Source: Bacteroidales bacterium (GTDB lineage Bacteria; Bacteroidota; Bacteroidia; Bacteroidales; WCHB1-69). From it: 57,960 nucleotides of DNA. Below, one piece after another: positions 8,140 to 17,497 of this stretch. Numbering within the stretch: the stretch's first letter is position 1; each line of letters opens with the position of its first letter. The notes below the pieces were generated by a model. That model was not told the DNA's origin and did not search any database. It worked only from the letters and a program-made list of their open reading frames with translations. The translations under genes were made by a program, and so were the position numbers. The stretch lies in the NCBI GenBank assembly GCA_023229985.1, contig JALNYF010000007.1:1-57960 (forward strand), written 5' to 3'.

Positions 8140-10906
8140 AGCAATACAAATATGCCGTTCTCTTATCGGCGAAAAATCAAGTGTAACCGATAGCGAGATA
8201 AATAATGCCATTGAGCAATGTTTGTCAATGCCAATTTTTTCTTCTGTTGATAAAGAAGAACTTCATAGAGGATTGTTGAAATTATACAATGTTAGTTTGG
8301 AAGAATACAAAATGCTGGTTGATAACGAGCGCAATACTCCATGGCTAAGGGATTTCAAAGCCAACCACAAACAAGATGATTGGAAATTTTGGAATCGTTA
8401 CACAACCTATCTGCAAAATACAAAGAATTTTGCTCCGAAAGTTATTGACGAAATAGACCGTCTTACGGACGACATTTTGGATAAACTATACGATCCTACT
8501 ATTCACAATGTAAAAGGCATTGATAAAAAAGGACTTGTTGTTGGTCAAGTACAATCGGGCAAAACCGCTAATTATACAGGGCTAATTTGTAAAGCCGCTG
8601 ATGCGGGTTTTAATTTGATTATCGTATTGGCTGGATTGCACAACAATTTGCGCAGTCAAACACAGCACCGATTAGACGAAGATTTTCTCGGCTTTGACAC
8701 AAAACACGATAGGGCTTGGCGACAAGATGGAAGCAATAGAATTGGAGTTGGAGTGTTAGATAGAAACAATACTGCAATTTCCATTACAACCATAGATTCT
8801 GATTTCAAAAAAACGCTAACCGAAAGTGCTGGCGGAATTAGTTTTGATGTTTCAAACCCTATTTTACTTGTTGTCAAGAAAAATTCAACGGTATTAAAAC
8901 GTTTGAATACATGGTTACTTTCGCAGGCGGAAACCATCAACGGCGAAAATAGAATCACACACAAATCGCTTTTAATCATTGATGACGAAGCCGATATTGC
9001 TTCAATCAATACAAAAAAGTCTGATGAAAATCCAACAGCAATAAACGGTTGGATAAGAAAAATTACAAGTCATTTTTATCGATTCGGTTATGTTGGTTAC
9101 ACGGCTACGCCGTTTGCTAATATCTTTATTCCTCTCGATAAAGACGACTTATTTCCTCGTGATTTTATCATAAATTTGCCTGCACCAAACAATTACATAG
9201 GTGCAGAGAAAATTTTCGGTACTTCGCTTGAAGCCGATGATACTAATGATGATTTATTGCAGATAGTCAGAAAAATAGACGATTACGCCGAATATTTTCC
9301 TGACAAACACAAGAGAGAAGACAGAATACCTAATTCGCTCCCAGAATCGCTTCAAACAGCAATAAAATGTTTCATTGTTACTTGTGCTATTCGTATTGCT
9401 CGCGGGCAAGAGAAAAAGCACAACTCAATGCTAATACACATTTCGCGCTATTTAATCTGGCAAAACTCGCTAAAAGAAGTAGTCGAAAATCAATTCTTAT
9501 TCTATAGACGAGGTATAGAACAAGAAGATTCTGAAATTATGGAAGAGTTCCGTTGCATTTTTGAAGAAGATACGGTCAATTACATTTCGTATTGTACAAC
9601 CACGCACAATATCTTGAACTCTTCATTCAAAGATATTGACAGCAAAATGAAAGTGCATACTTGGGAAGAAATAAAACCGTATCTATACACCGCTGTTCAG
9701 AAAATAAAAATAATGGCAATCAATGGCAAATCCACAGACGCACTTGAATATTACGAAAACGAGAGGACAGGAATTTCGGTAATTGCTATCGGTGGCGACA
9801 AACTTTCGCGAGGCTTAACTCTGGAAGGATTGTCGGTAAGTTACTTTTTGCGTGCTTCAAAAATGTACGACACTCTTATGCAAATGGGACGTTGGTTCGG
9901 CTATCGCCCCGGGTATGTTGATTTGTGTCGATTGTTTACAAGCAGCGAACTCAACGAGTGGTTTAGACATATAACAATGGCAAGCGAAGATTTACGCGAA
10001 GAATTTGATGCCATGTGGAGTGCCAAAGCCACACCCGAAAAATATGCTTTGAAAGTACGCACACACCCCGGACAATTGCAAATTACTGCAATTACGAAAA
10101 TGCGTAATGTAGATAGAATACAAGTTTCTTGGTCTGGACGTTTGGTTGAAACATATAAATTGCTGACCGACAAAGATATTATCCGCAAAAATTTGATAGC
10201 AACACAAAATTTCCTATTAAAATTGGGAAACCCCGCAGAACCACCCAAGCACAGCAAGGATTTTTTATGGTCCAATGTATCGCCAGAAGATGTATTAAAG
10301 TTCTTTTCTGAATTTACTATTGCTCCAGAACTTGCAAAAGTAGATTTAACGCTAATCAGTAACTTTGTTCGCAAACTTAATCAATCAAAGGAACTTCTCT
10401 CGTGGCGTGTAGCCTTGATGAACAAAGAAAGGGCTACAAAAAAAATCCATTTATCTAATAAAATTGTTTCTGGATGTTTTACCAGAAACACCGCAGGCGA
10501 CACGAACACTTATATAATCATAAAAAATCATATTGTCGGAAATCAAACAGATGAATTTATTGATTTGGATAATGAAGATTATGAAAAAGCACTGCAAGAT
10601 TCACAGCAAGATAAGGATTGGAAAAAAACATATCCCAAGCCAAAACTTGTTCGCGATATGTATCGAAGCGTAAATAACCCGCTGTTGATTATTTACCCTC
10701 TTGATCCTTTGGGAGCAAATCCAAAAGATAAAATATTGTTCAAGGCAGATGACGATCCAATAATAGGTTTTGCCATTGTATTTCCCAAAAGTAAGACAGA
10801 ACATACCGTAGAATTTGCCATCAACACAGCTTTGGCAAATGAGTTCTATCAATCTGAGATTGATTTTGATGATAATAACGACAATTTAGAAGATGATGAA
10901 AAGTGA
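8129..10906 (+). CDS. Z1-domain superfamily II helicase-like ATPase
   Basis: A 925-aa protein with the motor motifs of the Z1 family, an SF2 helicase-like ATPase found with MORC ATPases. Walker A is GQVQSGKT (139-146), Walker B IIDDEAD (283-289), and a motif III-like YTATPFAN lies at 324-331. The combined motif V/VI region has GGDKLSRGLTLEG and MGRWFGYRPGY (about 553-593), with the arginine finger in the latter. The C-terminal 300 residues have no motif I recognise. It probably translocates on DNA or remodels it during restriction, with the next gene supplying the nuclease. It overlaps both neighbours (11 nt upstream, 14 nt downstream), so the stoichiometry is likely coupled. Confidence 0.9.
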   Translation: MIDKAIQICRSLIGEKSSVTDSEINNAIEQCLSMPIFSSVDKEELHRGLLKLYNVSLEEYKMLVDNERNTPWLRDFKANHKQDDWKFWNRYTTYLQNTKNFAPKVIDEIDRLTDDILDKLYDPTIHNVKGIDKKGLVVGQVQSGKTANYTGLICKAADAGFNLIIVLAGLHNNLRSQTQHRLDEDFLGFDTKHDRAWRQDGSNRIGVGVLDRNNTAISITTIDSDFKKTLTESAGGISFDVSNPILLVVKKNSTVLKRLNTWLLSQAETINGENRITHKSLLIIDDEADIASINTKKSDENPTAINGWIRKITSHFYRFGYVGYTATPFANIFIPLDKDDLFPRDFIINLPAPNNYIGAEKIFGTSLEADDTNDDLLQIVRKIDDYAEYFPDKHKREDRIPNSLPESLQTAIKCFIVTCAIRIARGQEKKHNSMLIHISRYLIWQNSLKEVVENQFLFYRRGIEQEDSEIMEEFRCIFEEDTVNYISYCTTTHNILNSSFKDIDSKMKVHTWEEIKPYLYTAVQKIKIMAINGKSTDALEYYENERTGISVIAIGGDKLSRGLTLEGLSVSYFLRASKMYDTLMQMGRWFGYRPGYVDLCRLFTSSELNEWFRHITMASEDLREEFDAMWSAKATPEKYALKVRTHPGQLQITAITKMRNVDRIQVSWSGRLVETYKLLTDKDIIRKNLIATQNFLLKLGNPAEPPKHSKDFLWSNVSPEDVLKFFSEFTIAPELAKVDLTLISNFVRKLNQSKELLSWRVALMNKERATKKIHLSNKIVSGCFTRNTAGDTNTYIIIKNHIVGNQTDEFIDLDNEDYEKALQDSQQDKDWKKTYPKPKLVRDMYRSVNNPLLIIYPLDPLGANPKDKILFKADDDPIIGFAIVFPKSKTEHTVEFAINTALANEFYQSEIDFDDNNDNLEDDEK

Positions 10907-11900
10907 CATAAAAGAAATATGGGCAAGCATTGAACAATCCAACGAAATAGGATTGCTAAAACGGTTATATTCTGATGATTCAGACTTATATATTTACGCC
11001 GTTTTTCAAAACCCAGAACGCCACTGCGGAATTGCACTTTCTTTTGACAAAAGCATTCATATTGATGTTTCTTCGTTCTCAAACTTGCGCGATTTGCAAG
11101 TAACACTTACAAACGACAATTCATTCATAAACAACAACTTGCTAATAATAAAATTGTTGTATTCTCAAAGTCGCGATGTTTTCTCCGTAATGTGCGAAAA
11201 CATGATTCAATCTGTATTGTCGCTAAGTTCAGAAGAACAAGTTGTTAGGACAATTATCAACCAACTCGAAAAATGGCAGGCTTTGTTTGAAAAAATGAAA
11301 GGCGAAGGCTTAACACCCTCAGAACAACAAGGGTTATATGGCGAACTTCATTTTTTGCAAAAGATTATTGCCAAAGAAGATGCAGTTGATGCAGTTGATA
11401 CCCTTAATACTTGGGTAGGAACAGATAGAGAGGTACGCGACTTTCAATATAACGATTGGGCAGTTGAGGTAAAAACTACGGCAGGCAACAACCACCAAAA
11501 AGTAAGTATCAGTAGCGAAAGGCAATTAGACGAAACACTTTTGGAAAGTCTATTTCTGTTTCATTTATCGGTTGAGGCTGCAAAAAAGAACGGCGAAAGT
11601 TTGAATGCCAAAGTAAATGCAATCAAAGAAATATTGCAAGAAAATGTTCCTGCTCTAAACCTTTTTTATAGCAAACTATTAGAGGTTGGTTATTTTGAAA
11701 AACATGCCTATTTGTATGAAAGTAAATGCTATCAAGTTAGAGATGAAAATTTCTACAAGATAGGGGGAAATTTCCCACGCATAAAAGAAAAAGAAATTCG
11801 CAACGGAGTAGGCGATGTAAAATACTCAATCATACTATCCCAATGTTATGAGTATTTAGTAGCAGAAAATAGCGTGTTTGACAAAATCAGTAATTTATGA
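10893..11900 (+). CDS. PD-(D/E)XK family putative nuclease (DUF4420-like)
   Basis: A 335-aa protein and the likely DNA-cleaving subunit. It shows the restriction-endonuclease-fold signature: Glu151 in LYGELHFL, Asp183 in VRDF, and Glu192-x-Lys194 in WAVEVKTT, followed by a serine/glutamine-rich strand (SISSERQLDE). This matches the PD-(D/E)XK proteins usually annotated next to Z1 genes (DUF4420 type). The N-terminal 110 residues are probably a recognition or docking region without recognisable motifs. Two consecutive ATGs (10893, 10896) lie inside the end of the Z1 gene. The stop overlaps the AIPR start as ATGA. Nuclease activity is inferred from the residues only. Confidence 0.82.
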   Translation: MMKSDIKEIWASIEQSNEIGLLKRLYSDDSDLYIYAVFQNPERHCGIALSFDKSIHIDVSSFSNLRDLQVTLTNDNSFINNNLLIIKLLYSQSRDVFSVMCENMIQSVLSLSSEEQVVRTIINQLEKWQALFEKMKGEGLTPSEQQGLYGELHFLQKIIAKEDAVDAVDTLNTWVGTDREVRDFQYNDWAVEVKTTAGNNHQKVSISSERQLDETLLESLFLFHLSVEAAKKNGESLNAKVNAIKEILQENVPALNLFYSKLLEVGYFEKHAYLYESKCYQVRDENFYKIGGNFPRIKEKEIRNGVGDVKYSIILSQCYEYLVAENSVFDKISNL

Positions 11901-14245
11901 CAGACATAGAAAAATACTATCAAACGTTTATGCAGGATATTGCCGCAATACAAGAAAGCAGCGGCGATGAGGGTAGTACTACACCACAAGTTTTTACACA
12001 AATTGCAGTTGATATGTTGGCTGAAGCAGGCGAAACTGAAAATGTTTCTGTTGCTTACTACGAAAAAAACTTAGGCAAGGCTGGGCAGCACAAGATAAAC
12101 GCGTATGCCATAAGCGAAAACTATGAAGAAGTTGATTTGTTTATTTCTGTGTTTAATCAGACGGCAACAACAATACAAAATGTTGCAAAGTCTGATATAG
12201 AAAGAGCTACAATACAAATCACTAACTTTTTCCGTAAAGCCATTGATAAAAGTTACGTTGAAAAAATAGAAGAATCTTCCGAAATATTTGAGTTTGCTGA
12301 TACTTTGGCTAATTTTCAAGAACTCAAAGAAAACCTTGTAAAAGTAACTGCTTTTATTTTAACAAACGGCGAATATAAAGGAGATTTTCCTCAAAGCGAT
12401 ACAATTGGCGATTATAACTTGTATTTCCGAGTAATAGATATAAATTATCTGTACAAAATTTCCGAACAATCCCGCGTTCCAATCGAGATAGACTTTGACG
12501 ACTTCGAGGGCAAAAGTTATGAAATACCTTGTTTATCGGCAAACAACTCTCAAAACACAGATTATAAAGCGTACATTGCTATAATTCCCGGCAATTGCTT
12601 GGCAAAATTATATGAGGTTTACGGTGCGCGACTATTGGAACAAAATGTGCGCTCGTTTTTGCAATTCACAGGAAAGATAAACAAAGGTATTCGCGATACC
12701 ATTCGTAACAAGCCACAAATGTTTTTGGCTTTCAACAATGGCATTGCCGCCACTGCTGATCATATCGAACTTGACGAAAGCAACCACTATATTAAGTGCA
12801 TTAAAAACCTACAAATAGTAAACGGCGGACAAACAACCGCTTCCATTTTTAATACTGCAAGAAAAGAAAAAGTAGATATCTCTCAAATCTTTGTTCAGGT
12901 CAAATTTTCAATCATTGAAAATCCAGAACAATACGACGAAATTGTTTCCGAAATATCCCGCTGTTCTAATACCCAGAACAAAGTTAATGATGCCGATTTT
13001 TCGGCAAACAACCCAGCATTGATACAATTTGAAAAGTTGTCGCGCTACATTCTTTCGCCTATTACTACTCGCAGCAATATACAAACTTGCTGGTTCTTTG
13101 AACGTGCCAGAGGACAATACAAAACCTTGCGTAATCGTGAGGGAACAACACCAGCCAAACAACTTGCATTTGATAGGAAATATCCCAAAAAACATATGTT
13201 TACAAAGGTTGAACTTGCAAAATTTATCAACGCATATAAAGAAATACACGATGGACGAAAGTTGGTAATTGGACCACATATTGTTGTTCGAGGCAACGAA
13301 AAGAATTATGCTCAATTTATAGCCAACAATTTGCCCGATATAAAGAAAATCAACAATGTGTTTTTTGAAGATTCCATTGCAAAATGTATTCTTTTCAAAA
13401 CGGCAGAAGAACGATACGGCACAAAAGTAAAAGGTAACAATATTGGCGAACTTCGTCAGGTCGTTGTTCCATACACTTTATCATTGATAAATATACTCAC
13501 AGATTATAAATTAAATCTCTTTAAAATCTGGGAAACCCAAGTAATTTCGCAATCTCTATCTGATTGTATTTACTTATTGATGAAACAAGTCAATCAGTTT
13601 ATTTTGGAAAATTCGCCTGTGTCGCACTATATTGAATGGGCAAAAAAAGAGGATTGCTGGGAACAAGTCAAAAATCATTCTTGGAAATTCAATCTCGACG
13701 ATATAAAAGAAGATCTGATAGACGAAAACAATCCACCAAAACGAAGAGCAGATATTGATATTTCCGAAGAAGAACTTGCGCAAAACAGAGAAACAATAAA
13801 ATCTATTCCTGCTGCATTGTGGAACGAAATCGGTACTTGGGGCAAAGATTGCGGGTATTTCAATATCATAAAGCAAAGTATTGTTTCCAATATTGCCTTT
13901 AAACTACGACAAAATAGGCCTTTATCAGATGAGGAATGTCAAAAAGGTGTTGAGATACTTGATATTGTTGCTAATCGAAATAGAGAATTACTGCAAAAAG
14001 CTGAAAAATACATAGGTAAATGGGTGCCTATGAAAAAAGTAAAAATATCTGACGACGACAAAAACGCTCTGATTTTAGAGCAAATACATAAAATGCTGAG
14101 TTTTAATCAAGACAAAAACGTATTATCGGAAGAAGATACCGATTTTCTTTTTGATATTCTAAACGGTAAGCGGGAAAGAAATTACGAAACAGACCTATTG
14201 ACCGTAAAATGTATGGAAAAACTCGAAAAGAAAGGATTTGAATGA
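11897..14245 (+). CDS. AIPR family (abortive infection phage resistance) protein
   Basis: A 782-aa member of the AIPR family, named after an abortive-infection phage-resistance protein. The family core is present: AFNNGIAATADHI (about 277-289), KNLQIVNGGQTT (about 303-314), and SEISRCSNTQNKVNDADF (about 350-367). The IVNGGQTT stretch and the following NTQNxV segment are the most conserved parts of the family and may form an active site. The biochemical activity is not established. The C-terminal 350 residues are helical and charged without clear motifs. It is the last gene of the operon, coupled to the PD-(D/E)XK gene by an ATGA overlap, and may be the abortive effector or an anti-restriction sensor. 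No terminator is visible behind it. Confidence 0.88.
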   Translation: MTDIEKYYQTFMQDIAAIQESSGDEGSTTPQVFTQIAVDMLAEAGETENVSVAYYEKNLGKAGQHKINAYAISENYEEVDLFISVFNQTATTIQNVAKSDIERATIQITNFFRKAIDKSYVEKIEESSEIFEFADTLANFQELKENLVKVTAFILTNGEYKGDFPQSDTIGDYNLYFRVIDINYLYKISEQSRVPIEIDFDDFEGKSYEIPCLSANNSQNTDYKAYIAIIPGNCLAKLYEVYGARLLEQNVRSFLQFTGKINKGIRDTIRNKPQMFLAFNNGIAATADHIELDESNHYIKCIKNLQIVNGGQTTASIFNTARKEKVDISQIFVQVKFSIIENPEQYDEIVSEISRCSNTQNKVNDADFSANNPALIQFEKLSRYILSPITTRSNIQTCWFFERARGQYKTLRNREGTTPAKQLAFDRKYPKKHMFTKVELAKFINAYKEIHDGRKLVIGPHIVVRGNEKNYAQFIANNLPDIKKINNVFFEDSIAKCILFKTAEERYGTKVKGNNIGELRQVVVPYTLSLINILTDYKLNLFKIWETQVISQSLSDCIYLLMKQVNQFILENSPVSHYIEWAKKEDCWEQVKNHSWKFNLDDIKEDLIDENNPPKRRADIDISEEELAQNRETIKSIPAALWNEIGTWGKDCGYFNIIKQSIVSNIAFKLRQNRPLSDEECQKGVEILDIVANRNRELLQKAEKYIGKWVPMKKVKISDDDKNALILEQIHKMLSFNQDKNVLSEEDTDFLFDILNGKRERNYETDLLTVKCMEKLEKKGFE

Positions 14246-14321
14246 TAAATTGTGAGTAAACAAGTCAAATATAAATAGCATAAAAAAGAGATGAATTACA
14301 AACAAATATATTATGGAAGTT

Positions 14322-14629
14322 TTGTATAGTGCTCCCCAAAATTTACGCCAACGGCTAAAGTGATTATCTTTGCACAAAATTTAAAAAAATCAGAAAGATA
14401 AGTTGATAGAGCAGCTATACAAAACCATAGGAGAATTGACGATGGATGTTGATTTCTTAAAAAAGTTGTTTACATGAGTTGAAAAGAGGGTGTGAAAAGG
14501 TATCGTCAAGTGAGAAACTCAGTATCCGCCGGCAGTGCGTGCTCCTCGGATTGTGCCGTGCTACATTTTACTATAGACTAATCACCTTCACTTCGGATAA
14601 AAATGGTCTAAAGAATGGGACGCATAATA
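14322..14629 (+). mobile_element. Internally deleted IS3-family element (about 308 bp)
   Basis: The left end TATAGTGCTCCCCAAAATTT and the reverse complement of the right end (TATTATGCGTCCCATTCTTT) match imperfectly, as IS3-family terminal inverted repeats do. Inside, one plus frame encodes QLYKTIGELTMDVDFLKKLF (about 14411-14470), the typical C-terminal leucine-zipper end of OrfA. Another frame encodes EKLSIRRQCVLLGLCRATFYY (about 14512-14574), the usual N-terminal motif of OrfB. The OrfA helix-turn-helix and the whole DDE catalytic domain are gone, so it cannot move by itself. It could still be mobilised in trans if a related transposase exists in the genome. Orientation is plus. Confidence 0.78.
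14591..14629 (+). repeat. IS3-family right end, right flank of the defence island
   Basis: This is the second copy of the repeat at 5331-5369 (37 of 39 positions identical, same orientation). Here it forms the right terminus of the gutted IS element. Confidence 0.75.
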
Positions 14630-14712
14630 TTTAATTTAGCCGCAACATTCCCAACCCCCTTGCTCCCCTTTTGCATTTTTGTTTTTTCCCAACAGCGACT
14701 CTAAAAAAATAG

Positions 14713-14720
14713 TACTTTTG
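14713..14720 (+). promoter_or_regulatory. -7 promoter element of the CobW-type gene
   Basis: TACTTTTG on the plus strand matches TAnnTTTG and ends 31 nt before the start codon at 14752. No -33 TTTG is visible at the usual spacing. Confidence 0.55.
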
Positions 14721-14751
14721 CGCGCTTAAAAAGAGACTAATAAAATAGAAC

Positions 14752-15912
14752 ATGAAAAAAGAGATTCCGATATTGCTACTGACCGGCTACTTAGGAAGCG
14801 GGAAAACCACCTTGGTGAATCACATTTTATCGAACCGAAAAGGGATTAAGTTTGCGGTGGTGGTAAACGACCTCGGCGAAATCAATGTAGATGCTGATTT
14901 GATTGAAAAAGGCGGTATTGTGGGAAAAGAAGATGAGAGTTTGGTGGCTATGCAAAATGGCTGCATCTGTTGTACGCTTAAAATGGATTTGGTGAAACAG
15001 ATTGATGAAATAACGGAAACCGCGCGATTCGATTACATTGTGATAGAGGCGAGCGGCATTTGTGAACCGGCTCCCATTGCACAAACGTTGTCCTATATTC
15101 CCAATATGAATGAGGAGTATACGCAAAACGGAGTTCCTCGCTTGGATTGTATTGTTACAGTGGTAGATGCCCTGCGCCTGCAAAGTGAGTTCGGCTGCGG
15201 TGAGCATCTGACCCAACATGATTTTGATGAAGACGATATCGAAAATCTGATTATTCAACAAATTGAGTTCTGCAACCTGATTCTGTTGAACAAGGTATCC
15301 GAGGTTAATCCGGAGGAATTAATACGCATCAAACTGATAATCCGTGCGTTACAACCCAAAGCACAAATCATTGAGTGCGACTATGCCCAGGTGGATTTAG
15401 ATCAAATCATCAATTCACATCTATTTGATTTTGAACGTGTTGCTACCTCTGCCGCGTGGGTTCGTGAGTTGGAACATATTGTGGATGATGATGACCACGA
15501 AGAGCACGAACATCATCACCATCATCACGATGAGGGCGAAGCAGAAGAGTATGGCATCAGTACCTTTGTCTATTTTCGTCGCCCTGCCTTCGACTTCGAT
15601 AAGTTTGAAAATTTCTTAAATGTCCATTGGTCAGAGAATATCATTCGTACCAAAGGAGTTTGCTATTTCAAGCACAATCGCGACATGTCGTATCTATTTG
15701 AGCAAGCCGGTGTGCAGATGAACCTGAAAGAGGTGGGACAGTGGTTTGCCACCGCGCCGGAAGAGGAGCTGATCAGATTGATGCAACAAGAACCCGGTTT
15801 GATGTACGATTGGGATGAACGATACGGTGACCGTATGCAAAAAATTGTGTTTATCGGTCAACATTTGGACAAAGAGGAGTTGATTCGGCGATTGGATGAG
15901 TGTTTGGAGTGA
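14752..15912 (+). CDS. CobW/COG0523 GTPase, probable zinc metallochaperone
   Basis: A 386-aa G3E-family GTPase of the COG0523 group, which loads metal ions (often zinc) into client proteins using GTP. It has Walker A GYLGSGKT (12-19), the metal-binding CICC motif (71-74), a G3-like VIEASGICEP (about 100-110) and a guanine-specificity LLNK (about 178-181). The CobW C-terminal domain follows (about 265-380). Between the domains lies a histidine/acid-rich linker: His249, His252 and a run of six histidines (about 253-259), a typical metal-sensing or storage loop. Client and metal are not shown by the neighbourhood. It is monocistronic, with its own promoter at 14713-14720. Confidence 0.88.
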   Translation: MKKEIPILLLTGYLGSGKTTLVNHILSNRKGIKFAVVVNDLGEINVDADLIEKGGIVGKEDESLVAMQNGCICCTLKMDLVKQIDEITETARFDYIVIEASGICEPAPIAQTLSYIPNMNEEYTQNGVPRLDCIVTVVDALRLQSEFGCGEHLTQHDFDEDDIENLIIQQIEFCNLILLNKVSEVNPEELIRIKLIIRALQPKAQIIECDYAQVDLDQIINSHLFDFERVATSAAWVRELEHIVDDDDHEEHEHHHHHHDEGEAEEYGISTFVYFRRPAFDFDKFENFLNVHWSENIIRTKGVCYFKHNRDMSYLFEQAGVQMNLKEVGQWFATAPEEELIRLMQQEPGLMYDWDERYGDRMQKIVFIGQHLDKEELIRRLDECLE

Positions 15913-16112
15913 CATATAGCTTCTCATGTTTTTTAAAATTTTGTTGATCGTTGATTGCTACCAAACTGTCGTTCCTAAGGGATTTTCTTTGATGCCGACT
16001 CGAAATAGAATTTGAAAATTAGATTTTGGAATTGGAAGGGAAAGATGATTCTATCGGGAAAATCAACATTTACCGAACAGCAACATTTTAAAAGAAAGTT
16101 GAGAAATCAATC

Positions 16113-16694
16113 TCAAATTTGATTTTTACAAAGAAAATCCATCATTTTTTGCATGGCGATGGCGCGGTGGCTCATGCTATTTTTGGTGACTTCGTCCATT
16201 TCGGCGAAGGTAAGGGGGGAATGGTGGGGTCGGAAAATCGGGTCATAGCCAAACCCCGACGTTCCTTTTTCGATTTCTATGATTTCGCCTTTAATTTCTC
16301 CTTCGAAGGAATATTTTTTACCACAAAGGAAAAGCACGATGACTGTTTTAAAGCAAGCGTTTCTATTGGTTTGACCTCTCATTTCGGACATTACTTTATC
16401 GATGTTGTCCTGAAAGGAGCAATGTTCGCCGGCATAGCGCGCGGAATAGACGCCCGGACGGTTCTGCAGGGCTTCTATCTCCAGACCGGTATCGTCGGAG
16501 AAGCAATCGCAGTGATATTTTTGGAAAACGAAATCGGCTTTTTGAGTGGCATTTCCCAATAAAGAATCGGCTGTTTCGGGAATTTCCTCGAAGCAGCCGA
16601 TATCGGTAAGACCTAAAATAGAAAACCCGGCACCCGCAATGGCGGCTGCCTCTTCTATTTTGTGCCGGTTATGCGTAGCAAAGATTAATTCCAT
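16113..16694 (-). CDS. rdgB: Non-canonical purine NTP pyrophosphatase (RdgB/HAM1)
   Basis: A 193-aa cytosolic house-cleaning enzyme that hydrolyses XTP, dITP and ITP to monophosphates, preventing their incorporation into nucleic acids. It has the full-length family pattern: FATHNRHKIEEA (5-16) for substrate binding, the metal and catalytic block FSDDTGLEIEAL (65-76), YSARYAGE (83-90), and GFGYDPIF near the C-terminus (about 148-155). It lies 26 nt downstream of rpmF on the same strand, so it is probably the last gene of the yceD-rpmF-rdgB unit. Confidence 0.92.
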   Translation of the reverse strand: MELIFATHNRHKIEEAAAIAGAGFSILGLTDIGCFEEIPETADSLLGNATQKADFVFQKYHCDCFSDDTGLEIEALQNRPGVYSARYAGEHCSFQDNIDKVMSEMRGQTNRNACFKTVIVLFLCGKKYSFEGEIKGEIIEIEKGTSGFGYDPIFRPHHSPLTFAEMDEVTKNSMSHRAIAMQKMMDFLCKNQI

Positions 16695-16720
16695 AGCATA
16701 CGGCTTTCTAACGCAAACGA

Positions 16721-16909
16721 TTATGCGTTGGCTCCTTTAATTTCGATAGCTTGTTTATCTCTATAATAACCGCATTCAGGGCATATTCTGTGGGTTAAAA
16801 CAGCAGCGCCGCAATGGCTACAAGTTGTCAATTGGGGAGGAGTCATAAAATCATGTGCTCTTCTTTTGTCTCTTCTCATTGCTGAGTGTCTTCTTTTCGG
16901 ATGTGGCAT
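16721..16909 (-). CDS. rpmF: 50S ribosomal protein L32
   Basis: A 62-aa ribosomal protein of the large subunit. The basic N-terminus MPHPKRRHSAMRRDKRRAH and the zinc-ribbon cysteines Cys30, Cys33, Cys43 and Cys46 (CSHC, CPEC) identify the zinc-binding form. It lies 18 nt downstream of yceD, the usual bacterial arrangement. The plsX-fabH genes that often follow rpmF are replaced here by rdgB. Confidence 0.96.
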   Translation of the reverse strand: MPHPKRRHSAMRRDKRRAHDFMTPPQLTTCSHCGAAVLTHRICPECGYYRDKQAIEIKGANA

Positions 16910-16927
16910 AGCTTATTTGTTTTAAAT

Positions 16928-17479
16928 TTATTGATCGTTTTTTATATTCTTTAAAGCGTCCCAGCGTGGGTCCGTATCTTCTTCAAAATGTGTTTCTGTG
17001 CGTGAGAGTTCTTTTAATTTACTTAATATCAAAGGATTACAAGTTGGATTTCCGGCTTCATCGTCGGGGTGTAAAACCTGAATAGGCAGTGCTAACAAGA
17101 TAGATTCATACACAAAATGGAAAAGGTCTAATTCATACGTATTTTCATCAATTATCCATAAATCATCTTCTTCGCACGGTTCATCCATCATCGCGACAAG
17201 TTTAACCACCAGATTATCCTTAAAATCGAGAGGTACAGACACGGGGTCCAGACATCTGTCGCAAGGAAGTACTAATTCACCTTTAAAATGGAAATCAAGT
17301 AGTATCATTTTCTCCAAAATTTCCATCTCAATTTGCAATTTAAGAAGCCCGCTTTCCACATCTGAAAGCCCGGAAATTTCAAAGAACGATTTATCGCAAT
17401 CTATTGAATAACTGTACTTTCCAATCTCCTTACCAGAGATTCGCAGCTTAAATTCGTCTTGTTTTTGATTGCTTTCCAC
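16928..17479 (-). CDS. yceD: YceD family (DUF177) protein, linked to rpmF
   Basis: A YceD/DUF177 protein implicated in 23S rRNA maturation and large-subunit assembly, regularly encoded just before rpmF. The family core is the CDRCLDPVSVPLDF segment with its CxxC pair (about residues 88-101 counted from the longest start), preceded by GELVLP and followed by an acidic loop (EPCEEDDLW). The frame stays open to a TTG at 17500, but that codon is part of a TAnnTTTG promoter element (17498-17505), so translation there is unlikely. The GTG at 17479 is the best downstream in-frame candidate and is used here. The exact start needs experimental proof. Confidence 0.82.
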   Translation of the reverse strand: MESNQKQDEFKLRISGKEIGKYSYSIDCDKSFFEISGLSDVESGLLKLQIEMEILEKMILLDFHFKGELVLPCDRCLDPVSVPLDFKDNLVVKLVAMMDEPCEEDDLWIIDENTYELDLFHFVYESILLALPIQVLHPDDEAGNPTCNPLILSKLKELSRTETHFEEDTDPRWDALKNIKNDQ

Positions 17480-17497
17480 CTTGCTTTTTTTGGGCTG

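Larger units (their letters stand above)
14246..14751. other. Intergenic stretch with an IS relic and the CobW promoter
   Basis: This 506-bp gap holds no intact gene. Positions 14322-14629 are a decayed IS3-family element (separate entry), and 14640-14751 is the upstream region of the CobW-type gene with a promoter element at 14713-14720. Confidence 0.7.

Noticed and set aside
5331..14629. Phage-type attachment sites (attL/attR) for the flanking repeat
   Set aside because: The repeat is an IS3-family terminus as shown by the transposase relic. There is no integrase gene and no tRNA at either end, so an IS-related origin is more likely.
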